This document shows, piece after piece, positions 22,247 to 34,413 of a stretch of 64,000 nt of DNA (within the stretch, counting starts at the first letter, position 1; each line of letters starts with the position of its first letter). The position numbers and the translations under genes were made by a program. The notes under the pieces are model-generated. The model did not search any database, was not told where the DNA came from, and was given only the letters and a program-made list of their open reading frames with translations. The stretch is from positions 5,298,501 through 5,362,500 of the forward strand of contig JAWHQI010000075.1 in NCBI GenBank assembly GCA_033032865.1, written 5' to 3'. This DNA comes from Dactylorhiza incarnata. Taxonomy: Eukaryota > Streptophyta > Magnoliopsida > Asparagales > Orchidaceae.

Positions 22247-23465
22247 TGTAAGACCCATTTTTTTCCTTCGCTACCGGGTCTTATGCCCAGAATTGCCGCT
22301 TTGCGGTGACACCATCACTCGGGAAGGTCGCCACTACAAAACGCTGATTCTGCCGGCCATATCGATCACAGAAAAGAGAAGTGCAACTGAAGACAAGTCC
22401 ACAAATCACATGCTATATAGATATCATAGAATAGATACCCACATACAATAACTGAATAAAAGATAGTAATAAAAAGGGCTCCTGCCCGATACATCAAATC
22501 CTCAGTACAAAGCCACTCGCAGAAGCAAATCAACTAATAACACTCACGAATCCCGAGGCTGGTGCTCCTGTGCTAAACTATCCCGCCTCCATCTACACCG
22601 GCCTCTGGTGCTGCAGCGTCTCCTCGATCCCCTAAAATGATATGGTCCACTGACCGTTAGTCAAAATGACTAAGCCTCGTTCCCCCCTGTCCATCCCCAG
22701 AGGCCCTAGGCACTGAGATGGAGGAAGAAGCAGAGGACAGCAAGGGGTATACAACAAAGCAAGTGGCGTGGCCTAGCTACAGGAATAACTACCACTACAC
22801 AGGTGTATATATATAATTGAAGATATAAATAAAGCATAATAAAGAGCATGTAAAGAACGGTAAGTAAAATAGAAAAGTAAACTTTGATTTATAAGAATGC
22901 CCATACAAACCTATAGACCAAGGGGTCTTTTAGCAGGGCCTATCGTATAAAAAGTCCCATACCAATTTATACGATAGGGGTAGCCATTACATGTAGAGTT
23001 ATGAAGTTTAATGCTATGTTCACACAAGTGCAACTCACACACCTCGACTCTATGCGCTCAGACCTTTTGTTCCCCCTTTTTGGAGCTAACAAAACTCCCA
23101 AGATACTCCCGTAGTGGAAAATGGAAGCGGTGGGTTGGGCCTCACCCACCTCAAGGTTAGTATCTGCACTACCTAACCTAGACCTATCGTATGCCTCAAC
23201 GCTAAGAACACAACAGCGGAGCTCCTGCATACTCTTGCTGGCCAATCCACCAGACTTTTCTTGGTAAAGTGCAATCCACACTCACCGAGCCAAAGTATCA
23301 ATGTTGGTGCAACAACCGCCAACACTAAAGACCCACCACCTTATGCGCATACATTCATGAATCCTATTTATATCTCTAATCCACATGCTCCCCGGACTAA
23401 CTCGTCTGTCACAATAACCTTCCAAGTCATTGGCTCACCGGGCAAGCCTGTTTGTACCTACAAAC
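22247..23465 (-). repeat. GY3 3' LTR, terminal part
   Basis: Starts TGTAAGACCC on the + strand. It shares GCCTCAACGCTAAGAACACA and ATTTATACGATAGG with the GY1 LTR at 5919-7264. No coding sequence. It ends with CAAAC (23461-23465), the left duplication of LARD1. Confidence 0.7.
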
Positions 23466-23815
23466 TGTTGGAACATCATCTTCCGCATCTCCTAGGTTTG
23501 AGAATCAAAAATCCTATGTGTATTTGATCTTGTGTGTTTAAGTGTGCAGGAAAATAATTCCACATGACTCAAGGATAACATAAGAACGTTGCGCCCAAAT
23601 TTGATGCCAAAATTCCAATATGTCCACTAGCGTCGGCGGTAACACCTAGCGTAGGCGCTAGTTCTCATTAGAGCAATTTCGGGAAGCTATTATAGAAGAA
23701 GATAGCGCCAGGTGATATCATCTAACACAGGCGGTAGCCTCTAACGTAGTTGGTGTCGGGTAGTGCAGGCGGTAGTGCAAAGCACAAGAGGAAGGCGGTC
23801 AGCTTGCTTAAAATG
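23466..23815 (+). repeat. LARD1 5' LTR, left piece
   Basis: TGTTGGAACATC onward, matching 53548 onward almost base for base. It ends in AAATG (23811-23815), the left duplication of GY4. It includes GCGCTAG and GGCGGTAGC-type words near 23625-23780. Confidence 0.9.
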
Positions 23816-25799
23816 TGTAACACCCTCCCTGTTACATAGAATATAGCAGTAGGTTCGGCCGGGACCCCACGCCATATTAAACGAACAAAAGAGCGCGTTA
23901 CTTAATTAGCATTAAATAGTTAATAACATAACCATCTCAGCACACAGAGTCGTACAACGGAAGCATTTAATTTCATTTAAAACCAGTTTATACTGTCCAC
24001 AATAATTACGAGGAATGAAATACATTACAAGTTCTTTAGAAGGTTTGTTTTCATAATAAAGGTGGCTTCCAAACATCGGCGCGCAGGCCGGCCACACTTA
24101 AAAACAGTAAACAAAAGCTTTGGCCATCGAGGGCCAGTACAACACAACAGTAGGGGCTTCATCCCGCTATTTCCCGCTAGTCTCGCCAGGACCTGTATAA
24201 ACAAATCCACCAAGCGGTGGGAAAATAAGTAACCGGTCAGCTTTAGCTGACCCAGATTTATAACGACCCCACCCCATGCTCGGGGTGGCGGTGCTCCTTC
24301 CCTGCAGGCAAGCAATAGCAGTACATATATCACAGGTGATTCTAAGCACCGCATAGAAGCATTCATTTTCATTGAGAGCGATGCATTAATCGACAAGTAC
24401 TTTTTCAACTCTGATTTAGGCTTACACGCATTGTGCACCCTCGACATGACATCAACAAGTACTTTTTCAACTTGGATGTACACTATGAGCTGCGACCGTC
24501 AAGGCTAGCACTACCTTACGGTTTTTAATCCACAATTCCCTCAGTGACCCCGGAGGAGCGACCTCATCACTGACCAGCTATGGAACGGGTTCGGTTCAGC
24601 TTGTGCCCGCGCTCATAAATGTCATTATTCAACTTTGCCTGACACGGGTTTGGCTTCCCATTGTGCCCGTCTAACTGTACCCACATTGGGTCACACAATC
24701 TGCTCACCTGGAGCTACCGCAGACGTTAACACTAACGCCTGGCGTTAGTAACCGAACCCCATTTTGCTGCTACTTTTCGGGTATTGCCTGGGAAACACCT
24801 CCAGAACCCACTTTTCTGTACAATACAGTACAAAGAACCCGAAACACATCGAATACACGAAGTCTTCTCCGACATGCTACAAGCAATAAACATCGCCAAT
24901 CCAGACCAACCTGTCCAGATGGGCTTCACACAACATGCTTATGCCCGTACTTCAATTCCAGACTCTATATGCAATTTCTACGGGGATAACATCGACCCGT
25001 CGACAGAAATCTATCCACACGCTAGTTAAAATCTGCTTACTACTATGCAAATCAAAGGGCGAACGTGTCCAGAGATGAGGGAGGAGAATCGTTACCCTCG
25101 GCGCTCGTTTCAGTGCCATAGATTTGAGAGGAACTCGGCTGGACTCTCTTAAAAACAGCTTTCTCCAATGATGGCACAAGCACTCAAGCAATCTCCTTCA
25201 TGGATTTACCCTCAACACAACTCACGACTAGCCAAAACCGACCTCCTTCCTTCAGGATCCCACATTTCTGCTTTTGAAACGGACTTAGAATCAGAAAATG
25301 AGAAGGGAAAATGAATTTGGCTGCCTTATATATTTTCTTAGCTAACGCCGGCGTTAGCACCTAACGTCGGGCATTAGCCCTTAAGGCAGTGGCTGCGCTT
25401 ATCCACAGCCGCTTAAAGCCCGACGACGTTCGACGATCGGCCTTGAGTTCGGCGAATGGCGTTCGACGAACACTCTGCAGCCTGCGGTCGACGAACGACC
25501 TGAAGTTCATCGAGCGGCGTTCGACAAACACGCTGCAGTCTGCGTTCGACGAATGACCTGGAGTTCGTCGAACGACGTTCGACAAACACGCTGCAGTCTG
25601 TGTTCGACGAACACTCTGCAGCCTGCATCCAACGAACTGCCCAAAACCTGAGTTCGATGAACTGCTGGCTGCATTCAACGAACAGCTAGCTGCATTCGAC
25701 GAACGGCCAGGGCTAACGCTGGGCGTTAGTCTTAACGCTAGCGTTAGCTTCAAGACCACATCTTGCTGATTTCAGTGCACTGGAAATTGAGGTATTACA
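23816..25799 (-). repeat. GY4 3' LTR
   Basis: 1984 bp, TGTAACACCC to GGTATTACA on the + strand. The mate is 30704-31574 plus 46327-47492. Word arrays at 25343-25755; the - strand TATA box is at 25332-25324. Confidence 0.9.
25324..25755 (-). promoter_or_regulatory. GY4 U3 words and TATA box
   Basis: Two word types occur. GCTAACGCCGGCGTTAGC-like palindromes flank the array (25343-25380 and 25710-25755). GTTCGACGAAC words run between (25420-25705), partly as a 57-bp tandem unit. On the - strand they lead into TATATAAGG (25332-25324). The 5' LTR equivalent is 46964-47455. Confidence 0.7.
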
Positions 25800-25816
25800 A
25801 ATCTCCCCTCCTTTAA
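25800..25816 (-). promoter_or_regulatory. GY4 polypurine tract
   Basis: On the - strand CTTAAAGGAGGGGAGAT directly precedes the LTR TGTAATACC, after a TTTTGGGACAAAATTTC stretch typical of Tekay elements. Confidence 0.85.
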
Positions 25817-25880
25817 GAAATTTTGTCCCAAAATTTTAACAGTGCAAAGAAACAAAAAGATACAAAACATAACTTGTACC

Positions 25881-28711
25881 TCAACGGAACAATTCGGGGA
25901 ACACATCCCGCATGGTTTGCTCACACTCCCATGAAATCTCCTCACGACCGCAATTGTTCCAGCGGACTTTGACCATTCAGATCATTTTATTCCGCAACTG
26001 TCTGACATCAGTGTCTTCGATGCAAATAGGCGTGACCAACGTCTTCAACTCATCATCGACCGACACCTATTCTTTAATAGGACCTGGCTAAGCTCTGGCA
26101 CAGCTTTCCTCAGCACAAAGATGTGAAACACATCATGCAGTCCGCTCAACTCTGTCGAAAGAGCGAGCCGATAGGCAGCTTCACCAACACGCTCCAGAAT
26201 TTCAAACGGTCCAAGATACCTTGGACTCAGCTTTTTCAAGCGTCGAATCCTGGACACACCCTTGAAAGGTTTTATCTTTAGGTAAACCGAGTCGCCCACG
26301 GCGAACTCGACGTTTCTGTGCTTGGCGTTGTAGTACTTTGCCTGCCTATCTTGCGCAATCAACAATCTCTCCCGAATTGTTTGAATAGCTGAATTTGCAT
26401 CTTCGACTTCCTTTCTCTTAAACAGCTTTGTCTCACCTATTTCCGCCCACGCTAAGGGAGTGCGACAAGCTCTACCATAGAGGGCCTCGAAGGGCACCAT
26501 CTTTATACTTGCCTGATAGCTGTTATTATAAGCGAACTCGATCATGAAAAGATGATCTTCCCACTTCTTACCGAAATCCAGGACGCACATACGAAGCATA
26601 TCCTCCAGAGTTCTATTCGTACATTCAGTCTGTCCATCCGTTTGAGGGTGGAAGGCAGTACTAAACTTCAACTTTGTACCCAACAACTGGTGGATTGGCC
26701 TCCAATCTTTCGAAGTAAAGCGCCCATCTCGGTCACTAACGATGCTACGGGGCACACCGTGCAATCGTACAATGCTATCAACATAAAACTTTGCCAACCT
26801 TTCAATTGAATCGTCCCTCTGGTTTGGAATAAAGCGGGCTACCTTCGTCAAGCGATCCACGAACACCCATACAGCATCATTCTCACTCTGAGATCTCGGC
26901 AAACCGTGCACGAAATCCATAGAAATATCGTCAAATTTCCATTCCGGTACAGGCAACGACTTCAGGAAACCTCCAGGTTTCTGACACTCCGCCTTCACAA
27001 GTGCGCAAGTTGTGCATTTTGCCACATACAAGGCGATGTCTTTCTTCAGACCTGGCCACCAAAACAACTTTTTCATGTCTTGGTACATCATTGTGCTCCC
27101 TGGGTGAATTGAGTACTTTGTAAAGTGCGCATTGTACATCAATTCTTCTCGCAGCTTACCCACATTTGGGACGCACAACCGACCGTCTTTCCACATCAGA
27201 CCGTCGTCTAACACAAACTCTGCAGCAGTTCCAACTTCAGACTCCGCCAAATAGCGCTGCATGCTCGAATCAAGCTCTAGGGCCTGTCGTATTCTGTCCG
27301 CGAGGTCATATTGCACCTCCGTCCAGTTCAAGCATGCACTTGCACTAGAACTCCTCTCCACACAGGAGATCTCCAAGGCTTCCAAGTCACTGATCAGACG
27401 TGGATCATACATCTGAATCCAGTTGGCCTGCGCAGAAGACCTCCGGCTCAAAGCATCTGCGATGACATTTCCCTTCCCGGGAGTATAGTGTATCTCGAAA
27501 GTGTAGTCCCCCAGGAACTCCATCCACCTTCGTTGTCGCATGTTGAGCTCCTTCTGATTTCGCAGATACTTGAGGCTCTTATGGTCAGTAAAGATGTCAA
27601 CCTTCACAACATACAAGTAGTGTCGCCACAATTTCAGAGCGAAGATCACGGCCGCCAACTCCAAGTCGTGGACCGGGTAATCCCGCTCATGCACTTTCAA
27701 CTGGCGAGAGCCATAAGCTATCACCTGACCATGCTGAAGAAGTACGCAGCCTAAGCCGCTTCCTGATGCATCGCTGTGAATTTCATTGCCTTCCGTACCA
27801 CATGGCAAACACAAGATCGGTGCTGTGGTCAGACGACTCTTAAGTTCCTCAAAAGCTCGCTCACACTCCGGTGACCAAACGAACTTTTGATCCTTCCTTG
27901 TCAAGGTGGTGAGAGGTAGAGCGATCTGCGAAAAGTTCTCCATGAAGCGCCGATAGTAGCCGACAAGTCCAAGGAAACTCCTGACCTCCGCTACTGTTTT
28001 CAAAACGGGCCACTTCTGGATTGCATCGATCTTTGCCGGATCCACTGCGATACCCTCGCCACTAACAACATGACCAAGGAACGCTACTGAAGCTAACCAA
28101 AACTCGAACTTGGAGAACTTGGCATACAGCTGACTCCGTCGCAGGGTCTCCAAAACTTCTCGCAAATGAATTGCTTGTTCTTCTTCAGACTGAGAGTACA
28201 CCAAGATATCGTCGATGAAGACGATGAAAAATCGATCCAGGTACTCTCGAAAGGTCCTATTCATCAGATCCATAAATACTGACGACGCATTCATCAATCC
28301 AAACAGCATCACTATAAACTCGTAGTGCCCGTAGTGGGTACTGAATGCCATCTTGGGGATATCACAATCCCGAATTCGCAATTGGTAGTAGCCAGATTTG
28401 AGATCCAACTTTGAATACACCGACGAACCCACTAGCTGATCAAATAAGTCATCGATTCGAGGAATCAGATACTTGTTCTTCTCAGTCAGCTTGTTCAATT
28501 CACGGTAGTCGATGCATAGATGCAGGATTCCATCCTTCTTCTTCACAAAAAGGACCGGAGCACCCCCAAGGTGATGTACTTGGGCGTATATAGCCTTGCT
28601 CTAGTAACTCCTGTAATTGAACCTTTAACTCTGTCATCTCCTTTGGCGCAATACGGTACGAAGAGCGTGACACAGGCTTGGCACTTGGCACCAACTCTAT
28701 AGCGAAGTCTA
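25881..28711 (-). pseudogene. pol: Ty3 pol of GY4: RT, RNase H, integrase, chromodomain
   Basis: RT begins [21 protein letters not shown], is shifted by one base in a G-run near 28562, then reads [29 protein letters not shown] and the catalytic FIDDILVYS. RNase H contains [15 protein letters not shown] and [10 protein letters not shown]. Integrase follows with an HHCC finger ([11 protein letters not shown] ... [10 protein letters not shown]), DDE residues in [19 protein letters not shown] and [12 protein letters not shown], and the end [16 protein letters not shown]. The longest unbroken piece is 833 codons (28546-26045). After a one-base shift near 26072 a chromodomain is readable (VRQLRNKMI, stop, MVKVRWNNCGREEISWE), ending at 25881. 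The chromodomain marks the Tekay/Del chromoviruses. Confidence 0.9.
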
Positions 28712-29260
28712 TCTATCGCTGAGGCGGCGCCCCAGGAAGATCTTTAGGAAACACATCAGGATACTCTGAAATAACAGGAACGTCACTCAGACTGGGCTGA
28801 GGCTTTGTAGCCCCCACTAGCACAACACACAGTTCTACGCCTTGCCAAACGACCTTGACTACTTGGACAACAGACATCAGTGTCTTGCTCGACCCACGCA
28901 AACCGGCAAACGTAATCTCTTGTTCGGTATTCCGCCCCAGTGTGACCTCCTTAGAAGTGCAATCAATGTAGGCCTTCTGCGCCGACAGCCAGTCCATACC
29001 AAAGATCACATCGAACTATGAAAGTGGCAGTAGTAGTGCTTCCAAATCAAAATCCTGACTTCCTATTCGTACCTTTACAACACAGCCTCGATCCGCACTT
29101 ATCGAGCAGCCATTGGGCAGCATCGCATCTAATCGTTCCTTTCTACATGACGAAGGCACTCCAAGTTATCATATGAAGGCCTCCGATAGAAAAGAATGTG
29201 AAGCTCCCGTATCAAACAACGCTCTCGCCGGACAGTTAAATATTAGGACAAAGCCTAATA
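28712..29260 (-). pseudogene. Ty3 aspartic protease and linker, GY4
   Basis: ARALFDTGASHSFLSEAFI contains the catalytic DTG. Two stops (TGA, TAA) follow at once, then SADRGCVVKVRIG and FDVIFGMDWLS, the protease C-terminal signature. The linker ends in ISEYPDVFPKDLPGAPPQR and a TAG before the RT (IDFAIELVPSAKPVS). All parts are in the usual order, but at least four stops make it inactive. Confidence 0.8.
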
Positions 29261-30500
29261 TACAAACAGTTAAAAGCAATGCACAAGGTATGAAGTATAA
29301 AATGCAATAAAAGCTGTATGCTAGCGCATACCTGTCACCACATCGCTTTGTTTTATGGCCTCCTACTGGCCATGATTGTAAACTCTAGGTTGGGCTGGAG
29401 CAGCATGGGATGCGGTTGACTCTGCCGCCTTCCCTTTTTCTGCCACGTAAGCCGCAGCCGCCTTTTTGCCTCCACGACAGTCTCAGGCCATATGACCCGG
29501 CTTACCACAGTTAAAACAGATGAGTGGGCCTCGGCCCAGTCGTCACACCCGAAGCCGCAGATTGAGCTGACCTAGAAGGTCGTGCTCTGTTCTTCCAACT
29601 GCCTCGCCTCGAATTCGCAGAGCTCGGTGCTTTGAACTCTGGCTTTACCACTGCTAACTCCTTCCTGCTCTGGGACCGTTTCATATCCTTTTCTAAGGAA
29701 CGAGGCATGACTAGGGTCATAAACCCTTGAGTCATTGCCCTTGACAGAAGGAACTGCAACTCTTCTCGTAGACCTTCATAGAACCGATTGGTCTTCCGGG
29801 CTTCATCCGCAAAGGTCGCTCCTGCGTATCTCCCCAACCGAGTAAACTCGTGCAGGTAATCATCAACCATACGATCACCCTGAGTCAGACGGTTGAACTG
29901 GTTCTCCATCTCGATTTGCTGAGCAGGTGGGAGATACCGCGCCAAGAACAATCTCGAAAACTCATCAAACGAGATGTCCGCCAGCTGCCTTCCTGCTAGG
30001 TGATGCAGCTCTATCTCATCCCACCACAACTGCGCCTCCCCATCAAGTAGGAAGGTTGCCAAAGTAACCTTCTGGTCTTCCTCCGTGTCAGTGGCCTTCA
30101 AGGTCTTGCGCACCTTTGATAGCCAATCCTCAGCTTGCGTCGGGGTTCCTGCCCCCGTGAATGTAGGAGGATGGAAACTCAGAAAGTACTGCAGTTGTTG
30201 GTCCGGAGCTCTTCGTGTCCTCACCGGCACTGGCCTTTCAACCGCAGGTTCAGCTGCCACAACCGGCACTGGGGCCACTCCAAGAGTAGGAGGCTGTCCA
30301 GGGACATGCCCTCCAGGTTGTGCAGTGAACATAGCAAACACTGCTTCCGCTATCATCCTTACTGTCTCAGCAGAAGGAGGAGTCGGTACTTCAGCTGGAG
30401 TACTGCTGGCAGTCGAACGTGGGGGTCGAGATAGCCCCGCTCCACTCCCAGCACAGATCACTAGAGGAACACAAAAGTTCCATCCCAATGCTACACACAA
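29261..30500 (-). pseudogene. gag: Ty3 gag, GY4
   Basis: A 330-codon open stretch (30500-29511). A P/A-rich N-terminus is followed by the retrotransposon gag domain: FHPPTFTGAGTPTQAEDWL, VTLATFLLDGEAQLWWDEI, FDEFSRLFLARYLPPAQQ, NRLTQGDRMVDDYLHEFTRL. A frameshift near 29530 precedes the zinc knuckle CFNCGKPGHMA-stop-DC (29518-29477), where a TGA replaces the usual Arg codon. The true start is unclear; the first Met at 30500 may not be native. Confidence 0.8.
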
Positions 30501-30690
30501 ACAAGTAATTCATTCCTAAAGTGGACAATTACTGGTTATTTACATGAGTTAATGGCGACGCACACACGTGCTCACCACCCCTGAAAAGAATTCGACCACG
30601 AATTCAGACGGAAAGGGATCGAGACCCATAGCTGATACCGTGGAAGCGTGGTGGGCCCATAACCCATAGGTTGGAGGATCAAAACATCCA

Positions 30691-30703
30691 TCTGATACCA
30701 ATT
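30691..30703 (-). promoter_or_regulatory. Primer binding site, GY4
   Basis: On the - strand AATTGGTATCAGA abuts the LTR end TTTACA. Initiator tRNA-Met type. Confidence 0.8.
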
Positions 30704-31574
30704 TGTAAAACCCTCCCTGTTACATAGAATATAGCAGTAGGTCCGGCCGGGACCCCACACCATATTAAACGATCAAAAGAGCGCGTTACTGAATTAACAT
30801 TAAACAGTTAATAACATAACCATCTCAGCACACAGAGTCGTACAACGGAAGCATTTAATTTCATTTAAAACCAGTTTATACTGTCCACAATAATTACGAG
30901 GAATGAAATACATTACAAGTTCTTTACAAGGTTTGTTTTCATAATAAAGGTGGCTTCCAAACATCGGCGCGCAGGCCGGCCACACATAAAAACAGTAAAC
31001 AAAAGCTTTGGCCTTCGAGGGCCAGTATAGCACAGCAGCAGGGGCTTCAACCCGCTATTTCCCTCTAGTCTCGCCAGGACCTATATAAACAAATCCACCA
31101 AGCGGTGGGAAAACAAGTAATCGGTCAGCTTTAGTTGACCCAGATTTATAACGACCCCACCCCATGCTCGGGGCGGCGGTGCTCCTTCCCTGCAGGCAAG
31201 CAATAGCAGTACATATATCACAGGTGCGTCTAAGCACCGCATAGAAGCATTCATTTTCATTGAGAGCAATGCATTAATCGACAAGTACTTTTTCAACTCG
31301 GATTTAGGCTTACACGCATTGTGCACCCTCGACACGACATCGACAAGTACTTTTTCAACTTGGATGTACACTATGAGCTGTGATCGTCAAGGCTAGCACT
31401 ACCTTACGGTTTCTAATCCACAATTCCCTCAGTGACCCCGGAGGAGCGACCTCATCACTGACCGGCTATGGAACGGGTTCGGTTCAGCTTGTGTCCGCGC
31501 TCATAAATGTCAGTATTCAACTATGCCTGACATGAGTTTGGCTTCCCCTTGTGCCCGTCTAACTGTACCCACAT
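30704..31574 (-). repeat. GY4 5' LTR, part next to the PBS
   Basis: Near-identical to 23816-24687. It breaks at CACAT (31570-31574), the left duplication of CO3, and resumes at 46322. Confidence 0.9.
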
Positions 31575-32818
31575 TGTGAAATTTTTCGAATCTTTATGAA
31601 GTGAGCAAGAGTTAGTCAACTTAGAGTTCACAAGCCAAACAACCAGAAGCAAATGGAGGCAAACAATTGATCTTTATTGATAGCAACTTCAAATTACAAA
31701 GCAAGGCATGCTTGGCGAGACATGATTCCGCCAGCACAAACACCAAAGGGAAAAACAGAAAATTGAAGATAACTTGAGACCGCGCGGTCTCCCTTGCGAC
31801 CTCAGCAACTCGCCAGACCGCAACCCGCTGCCGACCTCAGAACAACACCAGACCGCCGATCAGATCGCACCCTTCCTTCCGAACTCCTGACTCTCCCGAA
31901 CTCCAGCACAACAACTCCAAGCCGCAGACCGCCCGAACACTTTCAGAGGAAGAGGTGATCGCTGCTGCCCGCACTATCCGCAGAAGCTGCACAAGAAGAG
32001 TTTAATCAGCAGACCGCCCGGTCAGACAAACAGAGACCGCAGGAAAGAAGAGAACTCGGCTTACACTTGGTGTGTTCTAATTTGCTGCTACAGTGGCTCC
32101 TATTTATAGGCGTGGAACCTGATCCAGTCACCACCCTATGAGATAGGATCACCACCCTCCAGACCGCGCGACCTGACCGGTCACACCGCGCGATCAGCAA
32201 CAGTACTCCTGCTTCATTTTTGTGAACTCGCCAGCTTCAACATCAACTATGAGAGACCGCTACTCTCACAGCAGATCGCGACTCCAAGGGAGATCGCCAG
32301 ACTGCCCGAAGCTGTTCACCCCATGTGTTCATCCGAGACCGCGAACACAGCCAGTTCTCCATCAACCCGCGAACTCAAGTCCGCATGCCGGTCTCCACCT
32401 GAGACCGCGAACAACTTCCTGCTCGCATACCAGTCTCCTCCTGAGACCGCGACCTGAGACCGCGCGACTAAGACCCTTAGTCTGCGGATACCACCAGAAA
32501 GCCCGGTCAGCCACTAGACCGCATTCTAGAAAACCTGGATCAAACTATGCGGTCACACCAGACCGCCACAGCCTTGAAGAAGACAGCTCGCCACGCGGTC
32601 ACGCACAGTCCGCGCACACCTGAAGACGATCAGCCCGCCACGCAGTCACAGACAGACCGCGCGGCCTTCACCTTCAGCCTCCTTGGACCCATACCAGCGA
32701 TCAAGCCAGACCGCAGAGGCAGACCGCCAGGCCGTGCGGTCACGCCAGACCGCCCGACCTCCTCCCACACCGCCCAGGTCCAAAAGTCCTCTAACTTCCA
32801 CTTCAACAATTTCAACAC
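31575..32818 (-). repeat. CO3 3' LTR
   Basis: 1244 bp. Mate: 36970-38120 plus 46241-46321. Rich in GACCGC/GCGGTC words. The - strand TATA box CCTATAAATA is at 32110-32101. Confidence 0.9.
32101..32790 (-). promoter_or_regulatory. CO3 U3 words and TATA box
   Basis: GAGACCGCG, AGACCGCCCGG and GCGGTC words recur more than 25 times at 32160-32790, upstream (- strand) of TATAAATA. More copies lie downstream at 31777-32040, including the perfect AGACCGCGCGGTCT palindrome. Confidence 0.6.
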
Positions 32819-34404
32819 TCCCCCTTGAAGTGGGAAGTTGAAACTAGCCTCAGTAGGCTCCTTAGCCGTGTGAATGGCCCCTTTGCCAGCACCTTTGTGA
32901 AGATGTCCGCCACGTTGTCCGCACTCCGCACATGCTCGACCGAAAGAGATCCCTCCAACACCTTCTCCCATATGAAGTGATGCTCGATCTCGATATGCTT
33001 GGTCCTTGCGTGACAAACTGGATTGGTAACCAGTTTGAGAGCACTCTCGTTGTCACCGCGTAGCAGAGTCGGCTCCCGAACCTCCTTGTGGACGTCTCCC
33101 ACCAACCTCCTAAGCCAGATGGCTTCCTGAGCTGCCAAGGCCGAAGCCTTGTATTCCGCTTCCGTGGTGGAGACCGACACAGAATCCTGCTTCTTGCTGC
33201 ACCATGATATAGCTGTAGGGCCCGCCATGAAGATGAATCCAGACGTCGACTTCCAATCATCCAAATCTCCCCCGTAATCAGCATCCATGTACCCGTGCAC
33301 CTCGAAGCCTGCATCCCTCCTGTATAGGAGACCCATGTCCGAGGTTGCCTTGACATACTTCAGAATATTCTTGGCTGCTAGCAGATGAGGTACCCGTGGC
33401 TCCGCCATATATCGACTCACTCTGCCAACTGCATATGCAATATCCGGCCTCGTGATCGTCAGATAAATCAAGGTCCCAACCAAAGCTCGGAACACCAACG
33501 GATCTTGCATGATCCTCCCCTCATCCTTGCGAAGTTTTGTGGCCTTCTCCAGAGGTGTGGAAGTGCACTTCCCTTCCTTCATGCCGAATCGCTCCACGAT
33601 TTGCTCAGCATATCCTGCCTGGGTCACCAGCACTCCACCTTCCTTCCTCTGCACCTCGAGTCCAAGGAAATGGTGAAGCTCACCTAAATCCTTCATCTCG
33701 AACCTGATGGATAGCTCGGCCCGAAGCTGTGCTACCTCCTCCTTCGAGTTCCCCATCACGATCATATCATCGACGTATAGCACCACGATGACTTGAATCT
33801 CCTCGCTCTTCTTGACGAACAAGCTTGAGTCTGAGTCTGAAGCACCAAATCCATAGAATAGGAGGTATTCTGTGATCTTCCCATACCACGCCCTCGGCGC
33901 TTGCTTCAACCCATACAGGGCCTTCTTCAACTTGCAAACATGCTCTGGAAAATCTTCAGACACAAAGCCTGGTGGCTGGACCATGAAGATATCCTTGTCA
34001 ATCTAACCGTACAAGAAAGCGTTCTTGACGTCGAGCTGCCAAATCTCCCATCCACTGAACGCTGCCAAGGCAATGATGAACCGAACTGAAGTCATTTTTG
34101 CCACCGGACTGAATGACTCCTCGTAGTCTTCACCGTATTGCTGCGAGAACCCCCGAGCTACAAGGCGAGCCTTGTACCGCTCTATACTGCCGTCAGCTTT
34201 CTTCTTAAGCTTGTAGACCCACTTGCATGTAACAGGAGTGGTGCCCTTGGGCTTGGGCACAAGAGACCAGGTCTCATTCTTCTCGAGAGCTGCCATCTCT
34301 TCTTGCATAGCAATGTCCCACTCCTTCACGCCTCTGGCCTTCTCAAAGATCGACGACTCCCTCTCATCTAAGGGACCAACGAAGAAACATGAGACGAAGC
34401 TCAC
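32812..34404 (-). pseudogene. pol: Copia RT and RNase H, CO3
   Basis: RT starts near EWDIAMQEEMAALEKNETW and reads VTCKWVYKLKKKADGSIERY, KARLVARGFSQQYGEDY and WQLDVKNAFLYG. A TAG near 34003 (in place of an acidic residue) is followed by VQPPGFVSEDFPEHVCKLKK, KALYGLKQAPRAWY and the catalytic VVLYVDDMIVMG. RNase H has DADYGGDLDDWKSTSGF, STTEAEYKASALAAQEAIWL and RTKHIEIEHHFI. The stop codon (GAG TGT TGA) lies inside the first bases of the 3' LTR, which matches element architecture. The second ORF, 390 codons, is fully open. Confidence 0.9.
32819..32832 (-). promoter_or_regulatory. CO3 polypurine tract
   Basis: On the - strand ACTTCAAGGGGGAG directly precedes the LTR TGTTGAAATTG. Confidence 0.85.
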
Positions 34405-34413
34405 TGTATTTCC

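Noticed and set aside
32222..32828. Two + strand open frames rich in P, R and S
   Set aside because: They fall in the GACCGC word array of the CO3 LTR; the repeats create open frames in several phases and they recur in the other LTR.
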